A stretch of 64,000 nt of DNA, taken from Diphasiastrum complanatum (lineage: Eukaryota > Streptophyta > Lycopodiopsida > Lycopodiales > Lycopodiaceae). Positions 48,079-59,960 of the stretch are shown here, in pieces. The stretch is taken from the NCBI GenBank assembly GCA_029204225.1, contig CM055105.1, forward strand, positions 11,808,404 to 11,872,403, written 5' to 3'. Position 1 is the first letter of the stretch; each line of letters starts with the position of its first letter. A program made the translations under genes and the position numbers. Below the pieces are notes generated by a model, which worked only from the letters and a program-made list of their open reading frames with translations, searched no databases and had not been told where the DNA came from.

Positions 48079-51000
48079 CTATTGACCAAAGATAAGTTCT
48101 CGTTGAGTAGCTGCAAAATTAAATTTCACCTTGGTATCAACTGATTCCAACTTGTTTACGCGTGCAAACATATTCCCATAGAGCTTTGCTTCCTTCTTGT
48201 TATACTCGATCTGCCTCTGTTTAAGGGTCTTAAATTCCAACCTCACCTCCCTGCAAATTGCAAAGAGTTGCAAATTATATAACATGCAAACTCAACATAC
48301 TTTAATACCATCAAACTATTAGCACTTTAGGGCAGTGAACCTCCTGCCTGTTCTGTGGATCTATCTCCAATGCCTTCTTGATATCAAATTCTGCCAGATC
48401 CAAATCAGCCGTTTCTATGTATGCTTGAGCTCTTCTATAGAGTGCCTTCACATTCTGAGATTCCAATTCCAACACCTGCAGTGTTTTCGATTCCAAGATG
48501 AATATGTAAAGGATGAAAAGTAAATTACAAACTACTGTAATCTTTTTGTTACCTAAAACTAAGTTTACAGCAAGAGTATATCAATGATCTCTCTGGGATT
48601 ACACATGACACATACATAATAAAAACAATATGCATGGCATGAACCAGATACTGTGACATCCCTACTCACATTATCAGTGCCCTAGATGCAGGTCATCTGC
48701 ACAAACATAAGCTGTACAACTGAAACCTATTGAGTTTCTGTCACTTCTCCAGAAGTACAAGGCAGAATAAGTCTCGACACAAGGCCAGCACTAAAGAGAA
48801 AGGCCATTCACATGAAGTGCCTACTTTCTCGTGGAAAGGATAAGCGAGATTTTCTTCATCACTTCAGATTGCTCAGGACCTAAGGATGAAGATTCATGGA
48901 GGCTGTTAACTAGGCAATCACCTTAGAACAAAGCTTGATTGCCTCCTTATAATCTTTCAGCTTCAACTTACAAGCTGCATTGTTTAAATTGCATGTTACT
49001 TTCAAAACTTTGGACTGCTTCTTCTGATCTTCATCGAATGAGCTATCATATTCCACAAGCTTTGCAGCCTGCAGGCAGTCAACCATCAGAACAAAGCAGA
49101 AGCTCGATGTGAAATGTACTCATTAAAGCATAGACTACAGCCTTAAAGGAGAATATTTTACTTGGAAAAGCTAAGAAGTATCAAAGTGTTCTTTACCTTT
49201 TCATACTTTTTCGAAGCACGGGCAAACTTCCCAAGCTTGAAAAGGGTATTCCCTTCTTCTTTTTTCTTGGTTGCAAATTCTAACTTCTCAGGTGTGTCCA
49301 TATTCCAGGATTCTTTTTCCTGATTTCATGTCAGCAATGATCACACAATAGCGCACCAAAAAACAGACATATTATGCTTGTATATTTTAATACTGAAGGT
49401 TGTGCTTATACTACTAGTAAATCATGCTTACCTTCACAAAAGATAGGAGTTCTACTTCATACAATAAAGTTGCATTTGCTGGTACCACCCCAAGCTCTTT
49501 CTCTGTTGCAACTTCACCAAACCCATACTCTGGAGCTACTGTAACCAGTGCTCTCTCTCCCATTTTCATGGTAGCAACTGCCTTATCCAAACCAGGGATG
49601 ACTTGCTCTGCACATCATCATATACCAATCATTGAACAAAGCTTCACATGGTTGTGTAGTAGACACAGTACGAACTATTTCTGACAAAGATAAAATCAGT
49701 GTTTTCATCTATGATAGTATCGAATATAGCAACACAGGCATCAATCTACAACTTTATGGAGTCTACCCACAGTCTTAGACCAACGCAGAGTTTTTTTTCA
49801 CTCCTTTAGAAACGAATGGCAGACCAAGCTATGACACATGCTAGCACTAAACGTCAAAGCCATTTGATTCCTTGTATAAATCTATGGAAAAATATAGCTT
49901 GCTCAAGAGGAAACTAAACCTATCGGCTCATGTTTCTGGTATGGTGGTGTAGAGTGCTTGGTGCGGGCTTGGCCACCCAAGTTCAAATCCATGCCCACAC
50001 ATAGGCAAATATCAAGGTCTTTTGTCCAAAAACAAGAGAATAAAACAATCTCAACCTAGACAAGGTAGCCAGTGAACAAATTTGAACCACACAAATTTTT
50101 ATTTTGGCAAAAACTAGTCAATCGTGACTCAACTCCAACCAAGATATAGCTGCTCATTCCATACCAAAAGGTATATACAAGGGGAAAAAATTAAACTTCT
50201 CTTTTCGACTTTTTAACTTATTATAAAAATTGTTCTTGATAAAAAATAAATCTAGTTCTTTCCATACCTACAAAATGACATTCCGTACACTATGGAGCTA
50301 TGAACCAAGATATCAAACAAGACTTACGTATCCCCTGTTGAACCAAGAAATATATTGCCGTTGAGTTTGGTATAGCAACCTAAAAATAACAAATGACCTC
50401 CGTGCAATCTCTCTTGAATTTAAGACAAACGGAATAGTGCCTATTCAAATCATCAGCAATGGATAGGTACAGATCTTATGCATAAAACAGAACTCAACCA
50501 TGACTAAAGGTATATTACCATAGAGAAAATCAAATGGAGTCGTCACTTTTTCATAGTTGTGTAGGAAAAACAAATATTCTTTTATTTATTTTGCTAAATA
50601 CAACTTTAAAATTAGGTCGTCATTCATGAATTAAGGAATTTAACACTCACTAGTAAAGATAGAAAGAATTAGCACAACAAAAGCCTCAGATAAATATCCA
50701 TTTATTCCACGTTCAATACGACAACTTAAAATACTGGCCTAAGATATTGATAGACTACTTAGTAAAGATAGAAAGAATTAGCACAAAAAAAGACTTAGAT
50801 AAATACCCATATATTCCACATTCATTACAACAACTGAAGATATTAATAGACTACAAAAGCACTCAAATATAATAGAAAGAACATATGGAACCCATACACA
50901 CAAAGCCGTAGACCATTAACTCAATCTATGGCACAACAAAATATTACCACATCCTTGCTCGGCTCAATAACGAAGATAAGTCCACATTAGCTTCTGTACA

Positions 51001-53066
51001 CAATGCACCAAGTTACAGTACTTCCCCAATGGTAAGAGGCGTAAACGAACAATCATGAAGAGTACCATTAAAGATTAAAGCTAATAAAATGAAGACTTTC
51101 CTTCCGTAGAAACATGCTAATAAGCATTTATTATCACATATTGCAAAAACTAAACCTGGAGCTGCTCACAAGCTTAAGATTGTTAACCTGGAGAAGATAG
51201 CTAATGCTCACAAGCTTAAGATTATTAGAATGCTATCAATACCTTCATCAATGACAAACTCAAAAGGGTCTTCGTCAGATCCCTTCCGCTCAAAAGTCGT
51301 ACCGTCTAGCAATCTTGCTTCATACTTGACTGCAAAAGAAAAGACCAGATGCGAGGCTTCATGCACAGAGTAAGAATTTCTCAACGAATATTTTAAAAAA
51401 TCTGCAAATGGGATCATAAGCTCATTCTCAAATTACAGGAATAGAAGAACTTCATATCAACATACTTTTTACAACCGTTCCATCATTAGGCTTCTCATAG
51501 CCTTCGCCTTCCTTCAAAATCTTTTTCAGGACTTTCTTATTGTCTGTAATCTCTGCAACTGTCTTCCATGAGATCAACTCCATGTCAATGACCAGAGGTG
51601 TGTCAGGTGGTACTGCACTATCATTTCCCTGAGCTTCACGACCTTGCTTTCCAAAACCATCTGCAAAAGCGGAGATCATGAACCTACTAGAATTAATCTC
51701 ATTAGACACTGAATCTTGATTTTCTCACCTCGAGTTCTAAAGTTTGATTATGTAGACATACAAGGTTGAACAATACAATACTGATATTTCAAGAGAAATC
51801 ATATGGATTGTCACACACATTGAGGCTTTACGTTTAGAATAACTTTCTCCCCCTTTTTCATGGTCTTCGCGGCAGTGCTGATTGCAGGGCAAAAGTATCC
51901 TGCAATACAACGCATATGGGCTCATTCAGGATACTAGAACAGATGAAGTATAGCTGAAATGATAGAGAATAAATAATTACACGTAGGACCTTAGCGATTG
52001 AAAAGGGTTAGATGATACCATCTTTTACGCAGAACTCAACTCCATCCTCAGGCGTGCTTGACACAACTGTTCCATCTTCTAGCCTGGCTTCAAATTTCAC
52101 TGAAAGTAGAACATTCGAGCAAGTCAGACTTAACTGTCACACACCCCCCATTACCAAACATCTTAAAGCAAAGCCATAATAAGTGCAATTTTGAAAATTG
52201 TTGCATCTTTAAAAAGCAATTCACCTGTAACTTCATCAGGATCCTTCGGTGTCTCCCATTTCTCACCAGGAGTAATTATTTTCTTATATATTCCACCATC
52301 TTTGCAAATATCTTTAACGCTAGCCCAAGATATAAGCTCAACATCAAACTTCAACGTCGACTTGGGAGGAATAGATGGAGGAGCTCCAGCATCTCCATAT
52401 GCCAGTTCAGGAGGGGTAGTGAATATGGCACGTTCACCCTTTTTCATAGTAGAAATCCCCTCGTCCCATCCTTTAATGACCTGACCTGGACAACCCATCC
52501 CAAAAATAAAGACCTAAAACATACTTCAACCCATACAGCATCAATGCATGGAAGAAAATCTCCTCAAGAAGCTCAAAATAGTGTTCTTCAATTCAACTCG
52601 ACAAAACTTACCCTGGCCAAGCTTAAATGTAAAAGGCTCTCCTCTATCGAAACTAGAATCGAACTTTGTGCCATCGAGAAGAGTACCAGTGTAATGCACT
52701 GCAGGGAAACAGCGGCAATCCTTGATATTCAAAGATCAATAGAAAAATACCTAAAAGAAACTGGAAATTTCCGTAGCGAGAAGAAAAGAGCACGCTGAAT
52801 CTCATATCTGACATTTCTGAGAGCTTGAAAAGCCAACGACTTTTCGGAGGCCGAGGCGTTATACCTTGCACCTCATCACCAGAGTCTGGGGTCTCCCAGC
52901 CTTCCCCGGACCTCACCAGCAGCTTCTTCAGACCCGCCTTACCAATCTCTCTCTCCTCGCCTTCCTTCTGAAGGCCAGCCGCTGCTGCTCCGAACTCGCT
53001 CTCCCCACCAAGCTCCTCCTCTTCCGCCTCATCAACGTCTGGCATATCAAAGTCCTTATCCGCCAT
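48079..53066 (-). CDS. FKBP62: FKBP62/65-type peptidyl-prolyl isomerase (ROF1-like), 12 exons
   Basis: Minus-strand exons: 53066-52865, 52698-52612, 52485-52225, 52099-52019, 51899-51819, 51660-51466, 51329-51243, 49607-49432, 49319-49197, 49068-48922, 48475-48341, 48246-48079. All are GT-AG with agreeing phases; 1743 nt, 580 residues, close to plant ROF1/ROF2. The acidic N terminus [20 protein letters not shown] precedes three FKBP domains (about residues 68-150, 184-270, 300-388). Domain 1 keeps the active-site pattern ([50 protein letters not shown]); domains 2 and 3 are degenerate, as in the family. A TPR domain (about 398-525) keeps Hsp90-clamp residues ([32 protein letters not shown]). 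The tail [19 protein letters not shown] is typical. Such proteins are cytosolic/nuclear Hsp90 co-chaperones linked to heat tolerance. The exon 11/12 junction (GAG|GTTCAC to GGGAG|GTGAGG) and the last codons are least certain. Confidence 0.93.
49941..50050 (+). repeat. tRNA-derived SINE-like insertion in an FKBP intron
   Basis: TGGTGTAGAGTGCTTGG (A-box-like, from 49945) and AGTTCAAATCC (B-box-like, 49980-49990) lie 35 bp apart, as in tRNA-related SINE heads. It is in the largest FKBP intron (49608-51242), antisense to the gene. The 3' end is not defined, and this could be a chance match. Confidence 0.4.
50651..50860. repeat. Tandem duplication, about 109 bp, two copies
   Basis: TAGTAAAGATAGAAAGAATT starts at 50651 and 50760, each followed by GATAAATA(T/C)CCAT and ATTCCAC. 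Intronic (FKBP intron 7). Confidence 0.8.
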
Positions 53067-56000
53067 AGTAAGCTAAGAATAGCCAAAACCAAAGACAAAC
53101 AAACAAAGAGCAACTAAACCGCCTGCCAAGCGCAACAAGAACAACCTCCTGATCTCCAGATCAAAGCAATCGATGAATCAAACTTTCTTCAAAGAGCAGA
53201 GGCAGAAGACTATCCAGTTGCAATGCAAAGAAACAAAATGCAATGCAGCAAATAGTCAATCAATCCTGTGCACAAGAACAGAGGGGCTACATAAATATGT
53301 GTCAGATTAGGGAACGCGTTTGATTATGGATGGATGGATCGATCAAGTGCGAAAATAAACCAGACAAACACAAAAACACACAAACAAAATGGCTAGAAAA
53401 ATAGGTAGAGAACAGAAGAAAATACTGGTTTCTAGAGAGTTCGAACAAAAAAAAGGAGACTGCAGTAGACTGTAGTAGTAGGTAGGCTCATGACCTATTA
53501 TGAGATAACAAAATGTGTAGCTTCTCCAAAAGATATCCGGGTACTTTTCAGGTTTTAGGGCGCCATGCCCTCCCTCGGAGGGTCAGACTAGGGGTCAAAG
53601 AATGCTTTTTGGTTTCCAAGGGAAGGCTCTAACTTGAGACCAAAGAAACTTTGGATGTCAAGATAACCAATTGAGCCAACACCCTTGAGTTGGAGTCAGA
53701 GAATGAGGGTGCTTTGCACAACATAGACCACTTACTTACGTAAACTATTGAATGTTCTGTTGAGCTTCTTTTGAAGTTGCTCCTGCAATTACATATTTGA
53801 TAGGCAATTACGAACGAGCTTAGTGCCTTACTAGCGCGTGACTTCATCGCATTTCCCCTTGATAATTGGGAAAAAAAAATCACAGCTCATTTACAATAAG
53901 TAAATTGCAAAATCTGTAGGCTTATGTCAATTGATAATAGGTTACTAGTGAGCAATGTCAATCATCACCAAGGGTGCAAACAAGATCTCATCCCATCCAA
54001 TGGTTAAAAAGTATTGAAATATGTTATGGTGACCTTTCCATTTATTAAAGTATTCTCCATCTCTAAATGAAGGTGGCCCATAAAGTATTCTCCATTGCTA
54101 GATGAGGATGGCCTTGCATGCACCCTCAATCATGATTGGGAATTTCATACTCCAATGGTCATCCATGTAACATAATGGATCATGCATGAAGGGTTTGGAA
54201 ACCTACAAAAGATTTAAGGTAAGGTAGTCTAAAGTTTTGAAGGTATGTTTTGGTTGCAATAGTATTGATTTGCACTAGCATCAATTTTTTGTTGTTGTAA
54301 CAAAATATCAATTGTAATAGAATCCATTTGTACCACAATGTGCCAAGGGAGCTCAAGGCTCAAAGATACTCAAAAATGTCAACAATGCAAAGAAGGTTGA
54401 AGCTTGTGCCACAACATTTGCATGCAATACTCATACCCAAGTACACTTTGTTTCCATCCACATTGTCAACATAGGCAATTTTGAGTGACCAGCCTTTTGG
54501 ACTAAACACTAAGAGAAAAGAAGAGACTACATTGTAGCAATTTCTACAGAGTTAGAAGAGCTTACAGTGCAAGTAGGCTCATGACCTATGAAATGCCAAA
54601 ATGAGTAAGTTTTGAAAAATTCTAACAAGGATTTTGATAGGTAAATTGCAAAATTAGTAGGCACATAATCTATGAGGGGGCCAAATATAAAGGATTTGGA
54701 AACCTAAACAAATATGTTGGGTAGCTATTGTTTTTATCAAACACAAGTGTTTTCGGTGTTGTAAGAACCAATTAGTTGTAATAGGTTTAATTTGTAAAAA
54801 TATATAATGTTGATCCAGTAATGAGTGGCACTTAAACAAGGCTCCAAGATGTCAATGAAACACCAATGCTCAAGCATTAACTCTCTTATCCAACTCAAAA
54901 ATACTAGTCTTGACATATACAATATCTACACTCAATACAACTCCAATATGTCAATGAAACACCAAGTGAGGCTCAAGCATGTGTTGTTTTAACTCTCTTA
55001 TCCAACTCAAAAGTACCATTCTTGACATACAATGATACATTCACTAATATTTACAGTTACGAAAACGACAGGTGTTGATAACATGTTGCAAATATCTACC
55101 TACAGCAATCACTATTGTGGAAGAGCAATAGATTCAAATGTAGTTTTGTAAAATGTATGTGTATACTCTTTAATTCAATAAAAGAAAGCCCAAGTTGGGC
55201 ATCAGTACATCTATACAAAGAGTGAAGTGCTTTTTTTTTCAAATCATTGTATAGGCTCCCAATTTCAATAAAATGGAGTCAAATTTGATATATATATGTT
55301 TTCCTATCATTTCTATACATTTTGTATGTATTTCTATATTTTGCTATCTATATTTTCTCCTTCTTTATTCACTACGATAACATCATTAGTAGCGCCAGAC
55401 AAATCAGGAGGTGGCTGAAGCCTTACCCTTGCCAGTATGCTTAGGATAATTTCATGGAAGTCGATCACCTGACAGGAAGCTCCCTAAGTGGTTTGAGAGA
55501 TTGTTGGAGAGCCGCGACATAAATGACTTTCTAGGATCATCTAGTCAGAGTGAATCTGTACACCTGAGCTGTTGTGTAATCACAAATCGTAAACTACAAG
55601 ATAGAATATTCACATATTAGTTATTGTTAAGAAAATTCACAAAATTAACAAAATCGATCACCATTGCATCATAAAAAAAACAACAGAATTTATCACCTTT
55701 GAAATATCAACCTCCTATTGGAGATTGTACCACTCGAATAACAACTTTGTATTATACAGAGTATACCACCTGAACTGAACAAGTCATTTTACTGGGGGGT
55801 ATGCAAAAAGTTCCAAAACATAAGAAATGAATGTAAGAAACCACACTAACTACAGCTATTAGAATGCTGATTCTGAAACGTTAATGAAATGGCCAAGAAT
55901 TACCTCCAAACTAATGATTTCACATTCTCCTGCCTTAGCATTCTCTATTAAAATGTAATTAGAGGCCAGATTATAATCAAGATATTTTCAGCAGAAGTGA

Positions 56001-58229
56001 ATCAATATCCTTATGTGTATTACTGGCCAAATTCATCTTTACACCAAAAGTGTAATTACATTATTTACAGTTCTCTTGACAAAGAGTAGGTTCAAGCTCC
56101 AATAATCACTGTAAAATAAAATAGACAATTCATTAGGTACATGATTAAGAAATTATTTCAAATTGGGATGCAATGATAAAGTTATTAATAGCAAGAAACA
56201 AATAAGCTATCTTACTTGGTATGATATGGCACAAGCAGACATCAATATCTTTGGTGATGAGGACAATTGTGGCTTTATTTCTTGTGAGGGGGTTTGCGGT
56301 CAATAATCCATTAAGTCCTTCGTAGACTTTAGTTGTAATATATCCCAACCATCATGCTTGGCCCAATGAGCATTTTCAACAAGGTGAATATTTATTAGCC
56401 AAAACAAGATGGAGCTTAGAGACACATGTGAGAGCCTTGAGCTCAGCCCCATAGGTGACAAGCATTTATTAGGAAAACTTGCATTGGTGAGCTACACTTT
56501 TTGTATGATTTCATGCTTGACCCAATGAATACTCACCACATGGCAAATACATATGGGCCAAAATTTATATTGATGAGCTTATTCTCGTCATATAGTCCCA
56601 ACCATTATGCTTGGCCCAATGCATATTTGCTTGATCATGAATAGTTTTTGGCCAAAGTTGAATTGGTGAGCTTGCTCGTGTCATGAAAACCCAACCATCA
56701 CAATCGGTGGCTGGTTGGTATTAGCAATGCTATCAACCAAGGTATGAAATGTTTACAACTAGGAAGAGCTGCCCTCCAAGTTTTTGGGTTGATGTCCACC
56801 AATGCCTCCAAAGAGCCCTCCAAGGTGCCTCTCCTCAAATGTCCCTAGATCCTTCCAAAGTACACAATCAAAATGGCCTCAAGAATTCACCACCCAACCG
56901 GCGTTAGATCCATGCACAAGCAAACCAGTCTAACACCCCCTAAGCAAGCAAAACAAATGCTCTCTACACTCTAGCCTTCCACTAGTGAATAGAAGCAAGC
57001 AACAACACAAGAAATCCCCCTCCCTACGAGTTCCCTCTCCCTCTCTTATAGATTGGAAAATACTCCCTCCAAAGCACTAGAGAGTGTTCTCACAAGCGAA
57101 TGAGAAGAGGGGAGGCAAAGGAAAGGCCAAGAGCCTCATAAGTTAGTGGAATGTCAAGAGACACCTTCCATAACTTATGTTTATTTGATAACCACTTCTT
57201 GGTTGATTTAGGGACATCAAGGGACCCTAGTGGGGGCGCCCTCCTACTAGGTCCCAATGACCCACATGTGATGGCTAACTTTGGCCCAAGTCCAATTATG
57301 TAATCATGGCTCAAGGTTGAGGCCCAAGGTTTAGGAAAATGACCAATATCCATGGTAAGGTCCTCCTAACACCTCACAAGGTTCCATACCTCCATCCAAG
57401 GCATAGACACCTTCATGCCCTTATCCAAGGACTTTTGAAAATTTTAAACATGACATAATCAATTTTAATTAGCGTAGATTCTATCCATTTTCAGGTCTTT
57501 GAGTGAGCATAATGGGCCCCTCAGATCCTCATCTAAGTAGTTAAAATCTATTGCGTAAAATGCAGAGTGCCCTAGGGACTTCCGTGACATTTTAGGAATC
57601 AAAGCAATAGACTCTCCACTCAATACCAAGACTTTTAGAATTTCATAAAAGTGATGAACGTGTCATGGTCCAAAAAGGTCATGTGCTTGTGAGATATGAG
57701 ACTATACCTATGGTCCGCCCATTTATGTTATTGGCATGTTATTGATCTGAAGCATACCACTGTTAGATTGTCTTTAGATTTACGTTTTTACGATAAATCG
57801 TTGAAAAATGTTCAGGTGACATTATATGACACATGGCAAAAATCCAAGTGATCAAAGGTGAAGATAGTAGTTCCATTAAGACACACACAAAAAACCTTTG
57901 CCAAAAAAGCTTCAACCTCATATCTTAATGACCTTGGCCAAAGCACTCAAGCTAAGGAGAAGCAAAAAGACAGGCACAAAATGTAAGCACGATACCAAAA
58001 AAGAAAAAAAGCATGTCTAGAGTTTTGATTGGTACACGTGTACTTAGTGCTATGTTAAACATAGGCCAAAGATTTATATATTATAACACGTGTGTTTTAC
58101 TTTATCCCATAATGAAATCTTCTATTAGAAAGGCTACATATATATTGTCGTTGGTAAACACGTGACCCTCAAAATAAAAACTTGAAAATCTAGGGTTTCT
58201 CTCAGATCAGGATTTCAGGGAGGAGGAAT

Positions 58230-58231
<2 letters not shown>
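53067..58231. other. FKBP upstream region and gene-free intergenic DNA
   Basis: The right-hand neighbour of the FKBP start codon holds its 5' UTR and promoter. Beyond it are diverged tandem segments at 54843-55030 (GTCAATGAAACACCAA ... AACTCTCTTATCCAACTC twice), degenerate copies of AAGTAGGCTCATGACCTAT (about 53480, 54570) and a loose array of CCCAACCATCATGCTTGGCCCAATG (about 56343, 56515, 56608). 56890-56980 shows CCACCCAACC, perhaps another inverted LTR end of the 1-140 family. No coding signal recognised. Confidence 0.5.
53430..53445 (-). promoter_or_regulatory. Candidate heat-shock element upstream of the FKBP gene
   Basis: TTCTAGAGAGTTCGAA lies about 365 bp upstream of the start codon. 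TTCnnGAGnnTTC is one mismatch from a three-unit heat-shock element and is followed by GAA. Some ROF-type genes are heat-induced, so the site fits. A 16-bp match by eye is weak evidence. Confidence 0.25.

Positions 58232-58312
<81 letters not shown>
58232..58312. repeat. (GA)n microsatellite, about 80 bp
   Basis: Uninterrupted GA run, read directly. Confidence 0.97.
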
Positions 58313-58314
<2 letters not shown>

Positions 58315-58549
58315 CACCCCAGGTAGGGAAAATGGCTTTTATGCCATTTAATTGGGCCACATAGCCCCAACAAAAGAGCTTCTTGGCATCTAGATGTCAG
58401 TCGGCCAGTGATTTGAAATACAGGACGCACACAAACCACGTGGCTTTAGAACTATTTGAAACACAGAGTTGTATAACATTGCATAGGAGAAACAAAGACA
58501 CGACTGTTGTCAAGGAAATGAAAAAACCAGTACTATCAACAAAATGATT

Positions 58550-58760
58550 GTTGCCAAAGAAACGAGTGTCTGCTTGTTAGTTTGATGCAGGGGTGTGTTT
58601 GTTGCCACTACCAAGAAGACATTTATAGACATTTGAATCGCAACTGTTGTGATTTTGTTTGCTGCAAGGGAAACAATTGTTGTCATTGTGCTTGCTGCCA
58701 AGGAAGCGACTACTGCCAGGGAGCTTCTTGGTGCCAGAGAAGCGTGGGGGAAGAAGACTT
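58550..58760 (+). repeat. Degenerate TTGCTGCCAAGGAA tandem array
   Basis: Variants of TTG(C/T)TGCCA(A/C)(G/T)(G/A)A recur about six times between 58550 and 58745. One frame across it is cysteine-rich only because TGC/TGT codons repeat; it has no signal peptide or cysteine framework that I recognise. Confidence 0.5.
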
Positions 58761-58975
58761 TGGGTGCCATTTGAATTGTGAGCTGCTGAAGTGTGTGGTG
58801 GTGGTTGCAAGTGGATCAATCAACCAGTGTTGGTGGTGACAACCTTGAATTACCTGTGACACTCTTCCTTGTTGAGAGAGAGACTCTTCCCCTTCTTGGT
58901 GACACTCTTCCCTATTGAGACTCTTCCATGGCCTGAACTGTGATGCATTTATACATACCCACTAGTGTGTGTATG

Positions 58976-58979
<4 letters not shown>

Positions 58980-59066
<87 letters not shown>
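58980..59066. repeat. (AT)n microsatellite, about 85 bp
   Basis: Uninterrupted AT run; frames through it encode only Ile-Tyr repeats. Confidence 0.97.
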
Positions 59067-59068
<2 letters not shown>

Positions 59069-59174
59069 CAGGTGATTTGCATTTTCGATAGGAGTGCGTT
59101 TTGGGTGGTGGCCGATGCTTTTGATGATGGCAAGAGGTTGATTGTGGATTGTGAGTCTCATGTGGCTGAATTGG

Positions 59175-59175
<1 letters not shown>

Positions 59176-59247
<72 letters not shown>
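59176..59247. repeat. (GA)n microsatellite, about 72 bp
   Basis: Uninterrupted GA run immediately before copy B of the dispersed repeat. Confidence 0.97.
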
Positions 59248-59248
<1 letters not shown>

Positions 59249-59960
59249 TCAAAGCTCTTCTTGACAAGTCAAGACCAAAATCTTTTAAAACCCTTTATTC
59301 ATAAACCAACAAGGAAAGACATAGCTGAAAAGCATACAATACTAATAAAGCACCGTAAAGCAAAACAAATTTCAAGACATCTAGCTGGTACCTGCCACCA
59401 TCCCACCACACAAAACCGCGCAAGTTAGCACAGTGAGGAAGACAAGTGTCGACACTGAATGTCAGTTGTTATGTACAAAATATGTTTAACTTAACTAATC
59501 AGCTTGCAATGTAAATAAAATTTTATAGTCCGATCTTCCCTTACTAAAAGTTGCTTATAGCGATAGGCCAAACCATATCGATACCGTATCAGGGTGAATG
59601 CCATGCTGATCAGTTTGATGGTTTTGGTCCTTATCTTTAAAATATAAATACAACATTATGCATTAGACAGTAAGCTGTATAAAAAATATAGCGAATTGCA
59701 AATAGATAAGCAGCTTGGACCGATACATGAAGTTTGGGACAAATCCATGCCATACCAACATTCGTATTTGTAAACAAAAAAGGAACGGTTCACGTAACTT
59801 CTTGAGCAAATCCATGCTATGCAAGAGTCCGCGAGCTATTTTTACCGTTTTATTTTTTAAAAACATGATCGTGACTTAGAAAGCAGCAAAAACCACAATA
59901 TTCGTATGTGAAAAGACCTTTGTACAAATCCATGTACTTTAAAGAATGTAAATCGGTTAA
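59248..59960 (+). repeat. Unclassified dispersed repeat, copy B
   Basis: Colinear with 5600-6470: AAGCACCGTAAAGCA, GCCACCATCCCACCACAC, GAGGAAGACAAGTGTCG, TGTCAGTTGTTAT, AGCGATAGGCCAAA, GACAAATCCATGCCAT. Contains AAATCCATGC at about 59744, 59804 and 59926. No coding capacity recognised. Confidence 0.6.

Noticed and set aside
52058-52798. 246-codon plus-strand open frame
   Set aside because: It runs antisense across FKBP exons 2-4 and their introns; the minus-strand splice model explains the region.
58582-58839. Cysteine-rich 85-codon frame that could be a small secreted peptide
   Set aside because: Cysteines come from a degenerate TTGCTGCC repeat; no signal peptide or known cysteine spacing.
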